A stretch of DNA of 64,000 bases from Halobacillus naozhouensis (GCF_029714185.1 NZ_CP121671.1:434001-498000); one strand, 5' to 3'. Counted from the stretch's first letter, positions 1 to 8,625 are shown. Made by a program: numbers and translations. The notes: generated by a model from the letters alone, not told the origin.

Positions 1-1
1 G

Positions 2-445
2 ATGGCCTGGTCACTGAACATTCCAGCTGTCGGCATATCAAGTCTAGAAGCTGTAGCAAGGCAAGGTGAACTATTCGATGGTTATATTTGTCCTTTTTTT
101 GATGCAAGAAGGGGACTGGTGTACACAGGTTTGTATGACGGGAATATGAAGCTTGTTAAGGATGAAGTGAATATTTTGATGGATGATTGGCTGGACCAAC
201 TAAAAAACTTGGATAAGCCAATTCTGTTTTTAAGTCAGGATATTCAGGGGTTTATGGAAACGATTATGGACGTCCTCGGGGAGAGGGCAGTTTTTCCAAA
301 TGCAGCTTTCAACTATGCTCGGCCATCTTTAATCGCATTAGCAGGTATAAAGAAAGACCCGGATGATATCCATGGGCTTGTCCCTAACTATTTACGCTTA
401 CCAGAGGCAGAGGCTAAGTGGCTTGCGGAGCAGGAGAAGAAGTAA
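2..445 (+). CDS. tsaB: TsaB, tRNA t6A synthesis subunit, 5'-truncated by window edge
   Basis: This is the C-terminal 147 residues of TsaB (YdiC), an inactive paralogue of TsaD. TsaB partners TsaD and TsaE to transfer threonylcarbamoyl to A37 of ANN-decoding tRNAs in the cytoplasm. The frame is open to the left edge, so the N-terminal ASKHA half lies outside the window. The visible part shows the TsaB-like stretch with PFFDARRGLVYTGLY, and the end has the PNYLRLPEAE motif common in TsaB tails. The stop codon directly abuts the rimI start, and tsaD follows, giving the conserved tsaB-rimI-tsaD operon of Bacilli. Identification is firm from context and motifs; the true start cannot be seen. Confidence 0.9.
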   Translation: MAWSLNIPAVGISSLEAVARQGELFDGYICPFFDARRGLVYTGLYDGNMKLVKDEVNILMDDWLDQLKNLDKPILFLSQDIQGFMETIMDVLGERAVFPNAAFNYARPSLIALAGIKKDPDDIHGLVPNYLRLPEAEAKWLAEQEKK

Positions 446-892
446 ATGGTGATTATACGGAAAATGCAGGTTGATGATATCGAGCAAGTGATGACAGTAG
501 AGCATGCAACATTTGCTGTTCCCTGGACCGAAGATACATTTAGGAATGAAGTCAATGGCGAGAATCCGTATGCTCACTACCTTGTAATTGAGCAGGATGG
601 GACGATTTTTGGCTACTGTGGTCTATGGCTGATTATTGATGAAGCGCATGTAACAAATATTGCGATCCATCCTGATTATAGAGGGAATGGATATGGAGAA
701 CAGCTTTTTCGCAAGTCATTTGAAGAAGCGATTGAAATGGGTGCGATTCAATTAAGTTTAGAAGTGCGTGTATCTAATACAGCAGCACAGCATCTCTATC
801 GTAAGTTTGGGCTTGTCCCTGGAGGCGTTCGGAAAAATTATTATACAGATAATGGTGAAGATGCATTAGTGATGTGGGTGGGGTTAAAATGA
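446..892 (+). CDS. rimI: RimI, ribosomal protein S18-alanine N-acetyltransferase
   Basis: This 148-residue GNAT acetyltransferase would acetylate the N-terminal alanine of ribosomal protein S18 using acetyl-CoA; in Bacilli it is the YdiD position. The GNAT fold is visible: an N-terminal strand with IRKMQVDDIEQV, then the acetyl-CoA loop HPDYRGNGYGEQL near residues 75-87, and a C-terminal ASN/YRKFGL segment (AAQHLYRKFGLVP) typical of RimI. The ATG begins right after the tsaB stop and uses the AGGAG about 10 bases upstream inside tsaB. Its own stop overlaps the tsaD start in an ATGA, so the three genes are probably translationally coupled. Substrate specificity is inferred from family and operon position. 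Confidence 0.9.
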   Translation: MVIIRKMQVDDIEQVMTVEHATFAVPWTEDTFRNEVNGENPYAHYLVIEQDGTIFGYCGLWLIIDEAHVTNIAIHPDYRGNGYGEQLFRKSFEEAIEMGAIQLSLEVRVSNTAAQHLYRKFGLVPGGVRKNYYTDNGEDALVMWVGLK

Positions 893-1926
893 AGCAAGAT
901 CAATACGTATTAGCGATTGAAACAAGCTGTGATGAAACGGCGGTAGCCATTGTGAAGAATGAACGGGAGTTAGTAGCTAATGTCGTCGCTTCACAAATTG
1001 AGAGTCATAAAAGGTTTGGGGGAGTGGTCCCTGAGATTGCCTCAAGACACCATATAGAGCAAATTACATTAACATTAGAGGCTGCCCTTGGAGAAGCAGA
1101 GCTTGAGGCAGATGAAATCGATGCGATTGCGGTTACGGAGGGTCCAGGTTTGGTGGGGGCGTTGCTCGTTGGTGTGAATGCAGCAAAGGCGCTGGCTTTT
1201 GCTAAAGGTAAACCGCTTGTTGGGGTTCATCATATAGCCGGACACATCTATGCTAATCGCTTAGAGAAGGAATTTACGTTTCCTGTGCTGTCTTTAGTAG
1301 TATCAGGCGGACATACTGAGCTGATCTTAATGAACGAACACGGCTCCTTTGAAGTAATTGGCGAGACAAGGGACGATGCGGCAGGAGAAGCCTATGATAA
1401 AGTAGCACGCACACTTAAACTTCCTTACCCAGGCGGACCTCATATCGACAAGTTAGCAGCTGAAGGGGAGGATGTTCTTAACTTTCCACGAGCCTGGCTG
1501 GAGGCAGATTCTTATGATTTTAGTTTTAGTGGATTAAAGTCTGCAGTTATCAACAAGTTGCACAATGCCAAGCAAAAAGGAGTGACTCTTAAACCTGAGG
1601 ATGTAGCTGCAAGTTTTCAGGCAAGTGTCGTAGATGTGTTATCCACAAAAGCATATCGGGCAGCAATAGATTATGGAGTAAAACAAATCATTGTAGCTGG
1701 AGGTGTGGCAGCCAATCAGGGGTTGAGAAATGCACTTCATGAGAAGTTCGAGGGAACTGATACAGAACTGTTAATTCCTCCTTTACATTTATGTACGGAT
1801 AATGCTGCAATGATTGCTGCAGCAGGGGCTGTAGCTTTTAAACAGGGACACAGAGCGGGTTATGATTTGAATGCAAATCCCGCTTTGAGTTTAGAAAGAT
1901 ACGGTCAACGAAACGACGATGATTAG
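889..1926 (+). CDS. tsaD: TsaD, tRNA N6-threonylcarbamoyladenosine transferase
   Basis: TsaD (Gcp, YdiE) is the catalytic subunit that moves threonylcarbamoyl from its adenylate onto A37 of tRNA. The 345-residue product has the ASKHA start LAIETSCDETAVAIV, the metal-binding HHIAGHIYAN motif (about residues 110-119), VSGGHTEL, and the late VAGGVAANQGLR nucleotide loop. The chosen ATG overlaps the rimI stop (ATGA). An in-frame GTG 15 bases upstream would add five residues but is less well placed. It ends the tsaB-rimI-tsaD operon and is followed by a strong terminator hairpin. Confidence 0.97.
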   Translation: MKQDQYVLAIETSCDETAVAIVKNERELVANVVASQIESHKRFGGVVPEIASRHHIEQITLTLEAALGEAELEADEIDAIAVTEGPGLVGALLVGVNAAKALAFAKGKPLVGVHHIAGHIYANRLEKEFTFPVLSLVVSGGHTELILMNEHGSFEVIGETRDDAAGEAYDKVARTLKLPYPGGPHIDKLAAEGEDVLNFPRAWLEADSYDFSFSGLKSAVINKLHNAKQKGVTLKPEDVAASFQASVVDVLSTKAYRAAIDYGVKQIIVAGGVAANQGLRNALHEKFEGTDTELLIPPLHLCTDNAAMIAAAGAVAFKQGHRAGYDLNANPALSLERYGQRNDDD

Positions 1927-1933
1927 ACATGAT

Positions 1934-1973
1934 AAACTTTCCTTTGGATAGCTGAAGGAAAGTTTATTTTTGT
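1934..1973 (+). terminator. Rho-independent terminator of tsaB-rimI-tsaD
   Basis: An 11-bp perfect stem (AAACTTTCCTT at 1934-1944 and its complement at 1955-1965) with a 10-base loop is followed by ATTTTTG. It lies directly after the tsaD stop. Confidence 0.85.
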
Positions 1974-1980
1974 TAAGAGG

Positions 1981-2152
1981 TTATACACATATGCATAATT
2001 ATACAGTGGATAAGTGTGGACAGGAAAGAATATAATTTAGATGGTATCGTTATCAAAAATGTGGATAACTAAGGTTATTTTTGTGGATAGTGTGAATAAA
2101 GTTGTTGAGAACTGATATATCAATTGAGTAATCCTGAATAAGCTGTGGATAA
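1981..2152. other. Cluster of DnaA boxes between tsaD and the ABC-F gene
   Basis: Two exact copies of the DnaA-box complement TGTGGATAA are present at 2060-2068 and 2144-2152. One-mismatch copies lie at 2005-2013 (AGTGGATAA), 2082-2090 (TGTGGATAG) and 1981-1989 (TTATACACA); a weaker one is at 2015-2023. Most are on the same strand. I recall from B. subtilis work that gcp (tsaD) is one of a few loci outside oriC bound by DnaA, so this may be the conserved equivalent that titrates DnaA. It also fills the tsaD/ydiF intergenic gap, which holds no gene. Confidence 0.7.
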
Positions 2153-2199
2153 CGAAAAGCAGCTCATGCGCATATATACATCGAATATGGAAATGAAAA

Positions 2200-2238
2200 C
2201 CACCTCAGGTCATCCATAATCTGGATGACCTGAGGTGG
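2200..2238 (-). terminator. Terminator of the ABC-F gene
   Basis: A perfect 16-bp stem (2200-2215 with 2223-2238, 7-base loop) lies just past the ABC-F stop codon. Read on the minus strand it is followed by TTTTC. It may act on both strands. Confidence 0.85.
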
Positions 2239-2251
2239 AAATTAGTGGGTT

Positions 2252-4186
2252 TTACTCATGGAGTTGTTCCCATTCTTCCATGAGGGTTTCGATTTGTTGT
2301 TGATAGCTTTGATTGCTTTCGGTAAGTTCTAGAGATTTCTCGTGATCTTGATAGATCTCGGGATCGCACAATAAGGATTCGATTTCCTCAATTTTAATCT
2401 CAACTTCTTCAATTTGTTGTTCAATTTCAGTAATTCTACGTTGGCGTTTTCGCTCTTCTCGCTTATTGGCTTTATCCTGTTGAAAGCTATTTTTAATTTG
2501 CGCTTCTCCAGAATCCCCTGTGGCTTGCTGGGCCGCTTCTGCTTCCTCGAGCTGCTGGAGTTCCAGTTCCTCTTGTTTCTTCTGAACATAGTAATCATAA
2601 TCACCGAGGAATGTCCGTGTTTCTTTCGGATGCATTTCAACAACTTGAGTAGCTATTTTGTTTATAAAATAACGGTCGTGTGAAACGAACAGCAGCGTCC
2701 CTGGATAATCAATAAGAGCCGACTCCAGAACTTCTTTACTATCAAGGTCCAAGTGGTTCGTCGGCTCATCAAGGATGAGGAAATTAGCTTCTTGCATCAT
2801 GAGCTTAGCCAATGATAAACGCGCTTTTTCTCCACCGCTTAAAGCAGAAACCGGCTTCAGCACATCATCTCCGGAGAACAGGAAATTGCCGAGTATCGTC
2901 CTGATATCTTTTTCATTTTTCAAAGGATAATCATCCCATAGCTCGTTCAATACAGTCTTCTTCGAGTTCAGATTCGTTTGTTCCTGATCATAGTAACCAA
3001 TTTGAACATTGGTCCCAAGCATCATTGTACCACTTGCTTTTAATTCCCCGATTATGGTTTTGAGCAAAGTCGTTTTTCCGACACCATTTGGTCCGACTAA
3101 GGCAACGGAATCTCCTCGCTGTAAATTCATCGATAAATGATCAAATAACATAGGAGAATCAGGGTCGTAACGAAAAGAAAGATCATTCAGTTTCAATACA
3201 TCGTTACCGCTTTTCTTATTCACTTGAAAGCTAAAGGTAGCGGAGGATTGGTCTGTTTTCGGCTTTTCGAGCTTGTCCATTTTTTCAAGCTGTTTTCTGC
3301 GGCTTTGCGCACGCTTACTAGTCGTGGCACGCACAATATTCTTCTGGATAAACTCTTCCATTCGCTTGATTTCTGACTGCTGTTTCTCAAAACTCTTCAA
3401 TTCAAGTTCATAATCGGCTTCTTTCTTTTGCAAATAATTACTGTAGTTACCGTGGTATTTCTTTGAACCTTGATGGGCAATTTCATAAACCGTGTTCACG
3501 ATCTTATCTAGAAAATATCGATCATGGGAAACGATGACAACGGCCCCTTCATACCCTTGCAAATAACCTTCTAGCCAGGACAGGGTTTCAATATCCAGGT
3601 GGTTAGTCGGTTCGTCTAGGATGAGAACATCAGGTTTCGTTAATAACAGTTTTCCAAGAGCCAGCCGTGTTTTCTGGCCGCCACTTAAGGAAGTGATCGG
3701 CGTATTCCAATCGAAATCATGGAAGTTTAATCCGTTTAGCACAGCTTTTATGTCTGCTTCATAGTGATAGCCGCCTGCTCGTTTAAAATAATCTTGGCGC
3801 TCATCATAGCTTGACAACAATTTCTGGTAGGCCTCATGGTTATCGAACAGCTCCGGATCTGCCATCTCTGCCTCCATGTCCCGTAATTCTTTTTCGATCC
3901 CTTTTAAATGGGCAAATACTTTCTCCATTTCATTCCAAATCGATTCCTCAGAATCCAGTCCAGTATTTTGAGCCAAATACTCCATCGTCACATCTTTAGG
4001 CTTGAAAATATCACCAGAATCATAGCTCAATTCTCCAGCCATCATTTTTAACAGAGTACTTTTACCAGACCCGTTTCTGCCAACAATGGCAATACGGTCA
4101 TTCATTTGTACTTCCAGTTTAATATTCGATAAAATTAACTCAGCCCCAAAACGCTTCGTTAATTGATTTAATTGCAAGAGAATCAT
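2252..4186 (-). CDS. ydiF: ABC-F family ATPase (YdiF type), ribosome-associated
   Basis: This 644-residue protein has two ABC ATPase domains and no membrane segments, so it is an ABC-F translation factor rather than a transporter. Domain 1 has Walker A GRNGSGKST (about residues 36-44), signature LSGGQ and Walker B VLILDEPTNHLD. The inter-domain arm/linker is rich in charged residues (ERRKQLE-like stretch around 300). Domain 2 has GPNGVGKTT, LSGGEKARL and FLILDEPTNHLD. A C-terminal coiled coil (about 555-640) contains many Glu/Gln/Arg residues. It occupies the B. subtilis ydiF position between gcp and moaC. The exact ribosomal role is inferred; the ABC-F class is certain. Confidence 0.93.
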   Translation of the reverse strand: MILLQLNQLTKRFGAELILSNIKLEVQMNDRIAIVGRNGSGKSTLLKMMAGELSYDSGDIFKPKDVTMEYLAQNTGLDSEESIWNEMEKVFAHLKGIEKELRDMEAEMADPELFDNHEAYQKLLSSYDERQDYFKRAGGYHYEADIKAVLNGLNFHDFDWNTPITSLSGGQKTRLALGKLLLTKPDVLILDEPTNHLDIETLSWLEGYLQGYEGAVVIVSHDRYFLDKIVNTVYEIAHQGSKKYHGNYSNYLQKKEADYELELKSFEKQQSEIKRMEEFIQKNIVRATTSKRAQSRRKQLEKMDKLEKPKTDQSSATFSFQVNKKSGNDVLKLNDLSFRYDPDSPMLFDHLSMNLQRGDSVALVGPNGVGKTTLLKTIIGELKASGTMMLGTNVQIGYYDQEQTNLNSKKTVLNELWDDYPLKNEKDIRTILGNFLFSGDDVLKPVSALSGGEKARLSLAKLMMQEANFLILDEPTNHLDLDSKEVLESALIDYPGTLLFVSHDRYFINKIATQVVEMHPKETRTFLGDYDYYVQKKQEELELQQLEEAEAAQQATGDSGEAQIKNSFQQDKANKREERKRQRRITEIEQQIEEVEIKIEEIESLLCDPEIYQDHEKSLELTESNQSYQQQIETLMEEWEQLHE

Positions 4187-4341
4187 GTCGTTTCACCTCA
4201 ATGGATTAAGTGTATCTTATATGGGTCAAGAGTAGCAAGACGGGGAACTTCTATTTACAAACGCGTCAACGACTTTGAGTTGATTTTTTGGTAGAATAAG
4301 AGTACTGTTTCATTAACTGATTTGGCAAAAGGAGTTTGGAC

Positions 4342-4836
4342 ATGGCTGAATTTACTCATTTTAATGACCAGGGACGCGCCAGAATGGTCGATATATCTGA
4401 AAAAAATGATACGGTTCGGACCGCTGTAGCTAAGACAAGTGTGAACGTGAATGAATCGATTTATCATAAAATAAAAAACCAAACGATGGCAAAGGGTGAC
4501 GTATTAGCCGTGGCTCAGATTGCCGGCATCATGGCAGCGAAAAAGACGCCGGATTGGATCCCGATGTGTCATCCGCTTTCGTTAAAAGGGATTGACGTTC
4601 GATTTGACTGGCAAGTGAAGGATGGATATCAATTGCTGATCGAAGCAGAGGTGAAAACGAAAGGAAGCACCGGTGTAGAGATGGAAGCTTTAACCGCAGC
4701 TTCGGCCACAGCTTTAACGGTATATGACATGTGTAAAGCTGTGGATAAAGGAATGGTGATCGGTCCTACTTATCTAGAGGAGAAGACAGGTGGAAAGAGC
4801 GGAGATTACCGAAGAGAAGACGGATCGAGGAGGTAG
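4342..4836 (+). CDS. moaC: MoaC, cyclic pyranopterin monophosphate synthase
   Basis: MoaC acts in the first step of molybdenum cofactor synthesis, converting the MoaA product into cyclic pyranopterin monophosphate. The 164-residue product carries the family motifs DISEKNDTVRTA, the catalytic PMCHPL region (WIPMCHPLSLKG) and GVEMEALTAAS with the conserved MCKAVDKGM segment. The ATG at 4342 follows AAAGGAG at seven bases; the TTG two codons upstream is not needed. It stands four bases before rex and seems to be co-transcribed with it, as in B. subtilis (ydiG-ydiH). No other moa gene is in the window. Confidence 0.96.
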   Translation: MAEFTHFNDQGRARMVDISEKNDTVRTAVAKTSVNVNESIYHKIKNQTMAKGDVLAVAQIAGIMAAKKTPDWIPMCHPLSLKGIDVRFDWQVKDGYQLLIEAEVKTKGSTGVEMEALTAASATALTVYDMCKAVDKGMVIGPTYLEEKTGGKSGDYRREDGSRR

Positions 4837-4840
4837 AGAA

Positions 4841-5485
4841 ATGGATGTAGAGCATACGAAGATTCCACAGGCGACGGCGAAGCGACTGCCGTTATATTAT
4901 CGTTTTTTGAACAATCTGCACAGCCAGGGAAAGCTGCGTGTCTCCTCGAAAGAGCTCAGCGAAGCTGTAAAAGTCGATTCGGCTACGATCCGCAGGGATT
5001 TTTCCTACTTTGGAGCGCTCGGAAAAAAGGGCTATGGATATAATGTAGAATATTTGCTTTCTTTTTTCAGAAAAACATTGGACCAGGATGAGACTACTAA
5101 AGTTGCCCTAATAGGAGTCGGAAATTTAGGGACGGCTTTTCTAAACTATAATTTCACGAAAAATAATAACACTAGAATAGAGATAGCCTTTGATGCAAGT
5201 CAGGAAAGGATCGGAGAAGAAGTTGGCGGCGTGCCTGTGAAGCACATTGATGACTTAGAACAATATATGAAGGAGATAGATGTTGCGATTTTAACAGTCC
5301 CTGCCTCAGCAGCGCAGGGAATTGCCGATAGATTGGTGGAAGCGGGAATATCAGGCGTGCTGAACTTTACACCGGCTCGGATTACAGTACCCACAAGCGT
5401 CCGGGTTCATCATATTGACCTGGCCATTGAACTGCAGGCACTTGTGTATTTTCTAAAGCATTACCCTTTAAAAGAAGAAGAGTAG
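4841..5485 (+). CDS. rex: Rex, redox-sensing transcriptional repressor
   Basis: Rex senses the NADH/NAD+ ratio and represses fermentation and respiration genes when NADH is low. The 214-residue product has an N-terminal winged helix with the typical VSSKELSEAVKVDSATIRRDFSYFG recognition region (residues about 28-52), followed by a Rossmann fold with VALIGVGNLGTAF (GxGxxG) and a C-terminal domain-swap helix ending IELQALVYFLKH. The ATG at 4841 follows GGAGG at 7 bases; the reading frame extends further upstream but overlaps moaC without a site. Its terminator follows at 5519. Confidence 0.97.
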   Translation: MDVEHTKIPQATAKRLPLYYRFLNNLHSQGKLRVSSKELSEAVKVDSATIRRDFSYFGALGKKGYGYNVEYLLSFFRKTLDQDETTKVALIGVGNLGTAFLNYNFTKNNNTRIEIAFDASQERIGEEVGGVPVKHIDDLEQYMKEIDVAILTVPASAAQGIADRLVEAGISGVLNFTPARITVPTSVRVHHIDLAIELQALVYFLKHYPLKEEE

Positions 5486-5518
5486 GATCGTACGGTAAGG
5501 TTCTATTTATCAAAATAT

Positions 5519-5550
5519 AGAGACCGCTCTTATGGAGGCGGTCTCTTTAT
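5519..5550 (+). terminator. Terminator after rex
   Basis: AGAGACCGC at 5519-5527 pairs with GCGGTCTCT at 5538-5546, followed by a short T-rich run. The hairpin stands between convergent rex and the small membrane gene and may serve both. Confidence 0.8.
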
Positions 5551-5559
5551 ACTTGAGAA

Positions 5560-5745
5560 TTACTTATTTATGAGAGCTTTGACACCAAGGTACAGCAACG
5601 CCAATGCGAAGACGATAATAGCAATTCCGCCGATAATATTAAAAAAGCTGACGATTCCAGCGGTAATCACAGATGAGGTTGGTAAGTTTGCTAAGGCGAA
5701 ACCTGCTAGAATGCAGGCCAGGTAAAGCAAAGCCAATTGATACAT
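5560..5745 (-). CDS. Small two-helix membrane protein, unknown
   Basis: The product has 61 residues with two hydrophobic segments, about residues 2-22 and 30-55, and a short KALINK tail. The ATG follows AAGGAGGGG with ideal spacing, so it is very likely translated. I do not recognise the family. In B. subtilis the tatAy-tatCy genes occupy this place after rex, but this peptide lacks the amphipathic helix and FG hinge of TatA, so it is not a TatA. It is convergent with rex and divergent from the efflux pump gene. Confidence 0.7.
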   Translation of the reverse strand: MYQLALLYLACILAGFALANLPTSSVITAGIVSFFNIIGGIAIIVFALALLYLGVKALINK

Positions 5746-5896
5746 GGTATCCCCTCCTTTTTGGATAGTATATGAACACTACTCATTTATGTGATTGAAC
5801 CCATCTTTCTCCTATTTCATTAATGAGGTTAATGCCTATAAGGAATGGGTATAAACTGAATAGTTCGTATGTCTAAATAAGAAGGGAGGGGAAAGA

Positions 5897-7309
5897 ATGA
5901 AGAAATTGTCTCACAAATGGCTGGTCGTCGTTTCTGTTCTCTTTGGAACATTTACAGTTATTTTAAACAACAGTATGCTTAATCCCACACTGCCAAGGTT
6001 CATAGAAATTTTTGACTCCAATGCAGTGTCCGTCGGGTGGATCCTGACGATTTTCATGGTGTCAATGGGAATGACCATGCCGTTAACGGGATACTTTGGA
6101 GATCGTTTTGGAAAAAAGAAAGTGTATATAACGGGGTTATGCATCTTTATTGTGGGATCTTTATGTGGGGTATTCTCGCAATCACTAGGCATGATCATTT
6201 TCTCGCGGGCTATCCAGGGAATGGCTGGCGGTTTAATGATGCCCATTGCGATGGCCCTGATTTTTAATTCATTTCCCCGCCAGGAGAGAGGGCTGGCAGT
6301 TGGAGTGTATGGGGTAGCAGCCATGGTTGCCCCGGCAATTGGACCGACAGTCGGCGGTTTTATTATTCAGTTCCTGGACTGGCCCTGGTTATTTGTCTTT
6401 AACATTCCATTTGGTCTGATAGGGCTTGTTTTGTCTATGAAGTTTCTTGAACCGACCGAAACCAATCCGGAAAAGCGATTTGACTATATTGGATTTATTA
6501 TCATAACAGTTGGAATCGGATCAATTTTGTATGCATTAGGAAGAGGACGCAGCATTGAGACATTAGGAGATCCCTTAAATATAGCCCTGATAGCCAGTGG
6601 ACTGGCAGCACTAGTTGGATTCGTTTATTACGAAAATCGTCAACAGGATCCATTGCTTAACCTATCAGTGTTTAAAGTCCCGACTTATACGTTTTCGATT
6701 GTTGTCACCTCCTCTGCTTCCATCGGGCTATTCTCAGGAATATTCTTATTGCCGTTGCTTATCCAAAATGTGTACGGTTTATCGGAAGTCATGACAGGAC
6801 TCTTGTTTCTCCCGGCTGCAGTGGCAAGTGGTATTTTCATGTCCATTGGAGGACGCCTGCTTGATAAAAAAGGTCCTAAATATGTCGTGCCACCCGGGCT
6901 GGCCATCATGGCTGGAGCTACGTTTGGACTTGGGATGCTGCAGCTCTCCACACCATATTGGCTGATCCTCGTCCTTAATACGATTCGCGGATTAGGAATG
7001 GGAATGGGGAACATGCCTGCTACAACGTCAGGAATGAATGCAATTCCTGAAAGTCTCGTCGCGCAAGGATCTGCTATGAACAATATCATCAGGCAAATTT
7101 CCTCGTCACTCAGCATTGTTTTCTTTTCGATTTATTATGAAGTGAGGCGGGCACAAATTGCAGCTGCTCCGGACGTTGGGATGCAGGCTGCCACATTGCA
7201 GACATTGAATGAAGCGTTCCTCGTCTCTGCTGGCGTGCTTACTCTCGCAATTCCTTTTTCCTTTATTTTAAAAGGAGTGCAGAATGATCAACAAACAGAA
7301 AGAGTTTAA
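5897..7309 (+). CDS. DHA2-family MFS drug efflux transporter (EmrB/LmrB-like)
   Basis: The 470-residue protein has about 14 hydrophobic segments, the number expected for DHA2 proton-driven exporters. Motif A (GYFGDRFGKKKVY, about residues 67-79) follows TM2, and the antiporter motif C-like GVAAMVAPAIGPTVGGFI lies near residues 140-157. It starts with the family-typical VILNNSMLNPTLP segment. The ATG follows GAAGGGAGGGG. It stands alone between two terminators, so it is probably monocistronic. Substrates are unknown; lincomycin or cationic drugs are typical for relatives, which is family knowledge only. Confidence 0.88.
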   Translation: MKKLSHKWLVVVSVLFGTFTVILNNSMLNPTLPRFIEIFDSNAVSVGWILTIFMVSMGMTMPLTGYFGDRFGKKKVYITGLCIFIVGSLCGVFSQSLGMIIFSRAIQGMAGGLMMPIAMALIFNSFPRQERGLAVGVYGVAAMVAPAIGPTVGGFIIQFLDWPWLFVFNIPFGLIGLVLSMKFLEPTETNPEKRFDYIGFIIITVGIGSILYALGRGRSIETLGDPLNIALIASGLAALVGFVYYENRQQDPLLNLSVFKVPTYTFSIVVTSSASIGLFSGIFLLPLLIQNVYGLSEVMTGLLFLPAAVASGIFMSIGGRLLDKKGPKYVVPPGLAIMAGATFGLGMLQLSTPYWLILVLNTIRGLGMGMGNMPATTSGMNAIPESLVAQGSAMNNIIRQISSSLSIVFFSIYYEVRRAQIAAAPDVGMQAATLQTLNEAFLVSAGVLTLAIPFSFILKGVQNDQQTERV

Positions 7310-7314
7310 TAAAA

Positions 7315-7360
7315 AGAACCGCTTGAAGAGCAGGATACTCTTTAAGCAGTTCTTCTTAGT
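7315..7360 (+). terminator. Terminator after the DHA2 pump gene
   Basis: An imperfect 16-bp stem built from AGAACCGCTTGAAGAG and CTCTTTAAGCAGTTCT, with a 7-base loop, follows the stop codon and faces the convergent ydiK gene. Confidence 0.75.
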
Positions 7361-7389
7361 TCTCCACTAAATGATTCAGGATTTAGGAA

Positions 7390-7587
7390 TTACTTATTAG
7401 CTTTTTTTATTTTCATGTAGGTGATTATTAAACGAATCGTGACCGCGAAATTAAAAGTGGCAATGAGGGCAGGAAGTAAAGTTCTGAAATTCCATAAACT
7501 CTCTTCCGCAGAGTGGGCGGCAATATAGGTGAAAGCCACCCCCATCGCAAAGTAAAGAAGAGCCATAAATATCGGTGACATCCTCAT
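7390..7587 (-). CDS. ydiK: YdiK-like small membrane protein (DUF4305)
   Basis: This 65-residue protein has two transmembrane segments (about 5-25 and 35-57) and a basic tail KIKKANK. The sequence and its place directly downstream of the CPBP gene and next to groESL match B. subtilis YdiK. Its ATG lies three bases after the ydiL stop and uses the GGAGGG near the end of that gene, so the two are probably co-translated. No function is known for the family. Confidence 0.8.
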   Translation of the reverse strand: MRMSPIFMALLYFAMGVAFTYIAAHSAEESLWNFRTLLPALIATFNFAVTIRLIITYMKIKKANK

Positions 7588-8301
7588 CTACATTAGCCCT
7601 CCAAACAGAATCGTCTGCAACTGTTCCTGCATACGGCGAATTTCTTCTTCGGAAATAAAGAATTGAGTAAACACAACGAAAGAATTCATCGCCATGTGAG
7701 CAATTATGGGTGTAATAATGCTCTTTGTTTTGATGTACAAGAAGGCAAACACAACGCCCATGGAGAAATAGACAAGCATATGCTTAAAGTCAAAGTGGAA
7801 CGCCCCAAATATGAGCGCTGATACTAGAACAGCAACAAAAAAGTTAGACCTTTTGTAAATAGAACCAAAGATGACTTTACGAAAGATAATTTCCTCTGTA
7901 ATAGGAGCAAATACAACAGGCAGAAGAATAAACAATGGAGACTTCCTTGCGATCTCCATTAAATTCATCGTATTTTCGGACCCAGCCGGAACCCCGAAGA
8001 TTTCCGTTTCTATCAGGGCGGCTATTCCTTGAGAAAATAAGGCAAGAAATACACCTAGAATCGACCAAAGCACAATCTTTCCAGGACCAGATCGATCTTC
8101 CCGTAAGGAAGCCTGTTTCATATCTTTCTTTAATAAACCCAGCATGATGATGGTGGCGATCGTAAAGCTGAACACTGACCACACTGCAATAGCATCAGAT
8201 CTACTCAGGTCAAAAGCAAACACTACAAGCGGCATTCCAACGATCGCGGATAGCTGAGTAATCACATAAGTAAGAATAATTAACCAATATCGTTTAGGCA
8301 T
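7588..8301 (-). CDS. ydiL: CPBP family intramembrane metalloprotease (YdiL)
   Basis: The 237-residue membrane protein is a CPBP (Abi/CAAX-type) glutamic-metalloprotease homologue. It has about seven to eight membrane segments, and the three family motifs are visible: APITEEIIFRKVIFG (EExxxR, around residues 138-152), FGAFHFDF (FxxxH) and IAHMAMN (HxxxN/D). In B. subtilis YdiL occupies the same place upstream of ydiK. It is transcribed divergently from groESL. The substrate is unknown. Confidence 0.9.
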   Translation of the reverse strand: MPKRYWLIILTYVITQLSAIVGMPLVVFAFDLSRSDAIAVWSVFSFTIATIIMLGLLKKDMKQASLREDRSGPGKIVLWSILGVFLALFSQGIAALIETEIFGVPAGSENTMNLMEIARKSPLFILLPVVFAPITEEIIFRKVIFGSIYKRSNFFVAVLVSALIFGAFHFDFKHMLVYFSMGVVFAFLYIKTKSIITPIIAHMAMNSFVVFTQFFISEEEIRRMQEQLQTILFGGLM

Positions 8302-8559
8302 CTAGGCACGGCTCCTTTTTCCAATTATAAAAAATAAACTGCTTCCGTTCATCTATAGATCTAGTCACAAGTAACATTCATACAAAGTAGTGTTTTTAAA
8401 TCGGGCAAGGCCTAAGAGAAGCTTACCCTTTGTTGAAATAGGTGTAACATGATTTACCTTATGTATTTTATCATAGTTTAAAAACCACGAGGAAGGATAA
8501 GGGGTCAGCCCGATAAAAAATTTGTTGAAAATTGCTGATAAAAAATCTATTTTTTTTAC

Positions 8560-8588
8560 TTGAAAAACGGAGATGAATTGATTATGAT
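8560..8588 (+). promoter_or_regulatory. SigA-type promoter of groESL
   Basis: TTGAAA at 8560-8565 and TATGAT at 8583-8588 are separated by 17 bases and lie just upstream of CIRCE, so initiation would fall at the edge of or inside the operator. Confidence 0.8.
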
Positions 8589-8598
8589 AAGAATTGTG

Positions 8599-8625
8599 TT
8601 AGCACTCAACATTACAGAGTGCTAA
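8599..8625. promoter_or_regulatory. CIRCE operator (HrcA binding site)
   Basis: A perfect match to the CIRCE consensus is present: TTAGCACTC at 8599-8607, nine bases, then GAGTGCTAA at 8617-8625. It predicts HrcA repression of groESL, relieved by heat shock. Confidence 0.97.

Noticed and set aside
5560..5745. Small membrane protein as TatA
   Set aside because: It stands where tatAy is found in B. subtilis, but it has two hydrophobic helices and no amphipathic helix or FG hinge.
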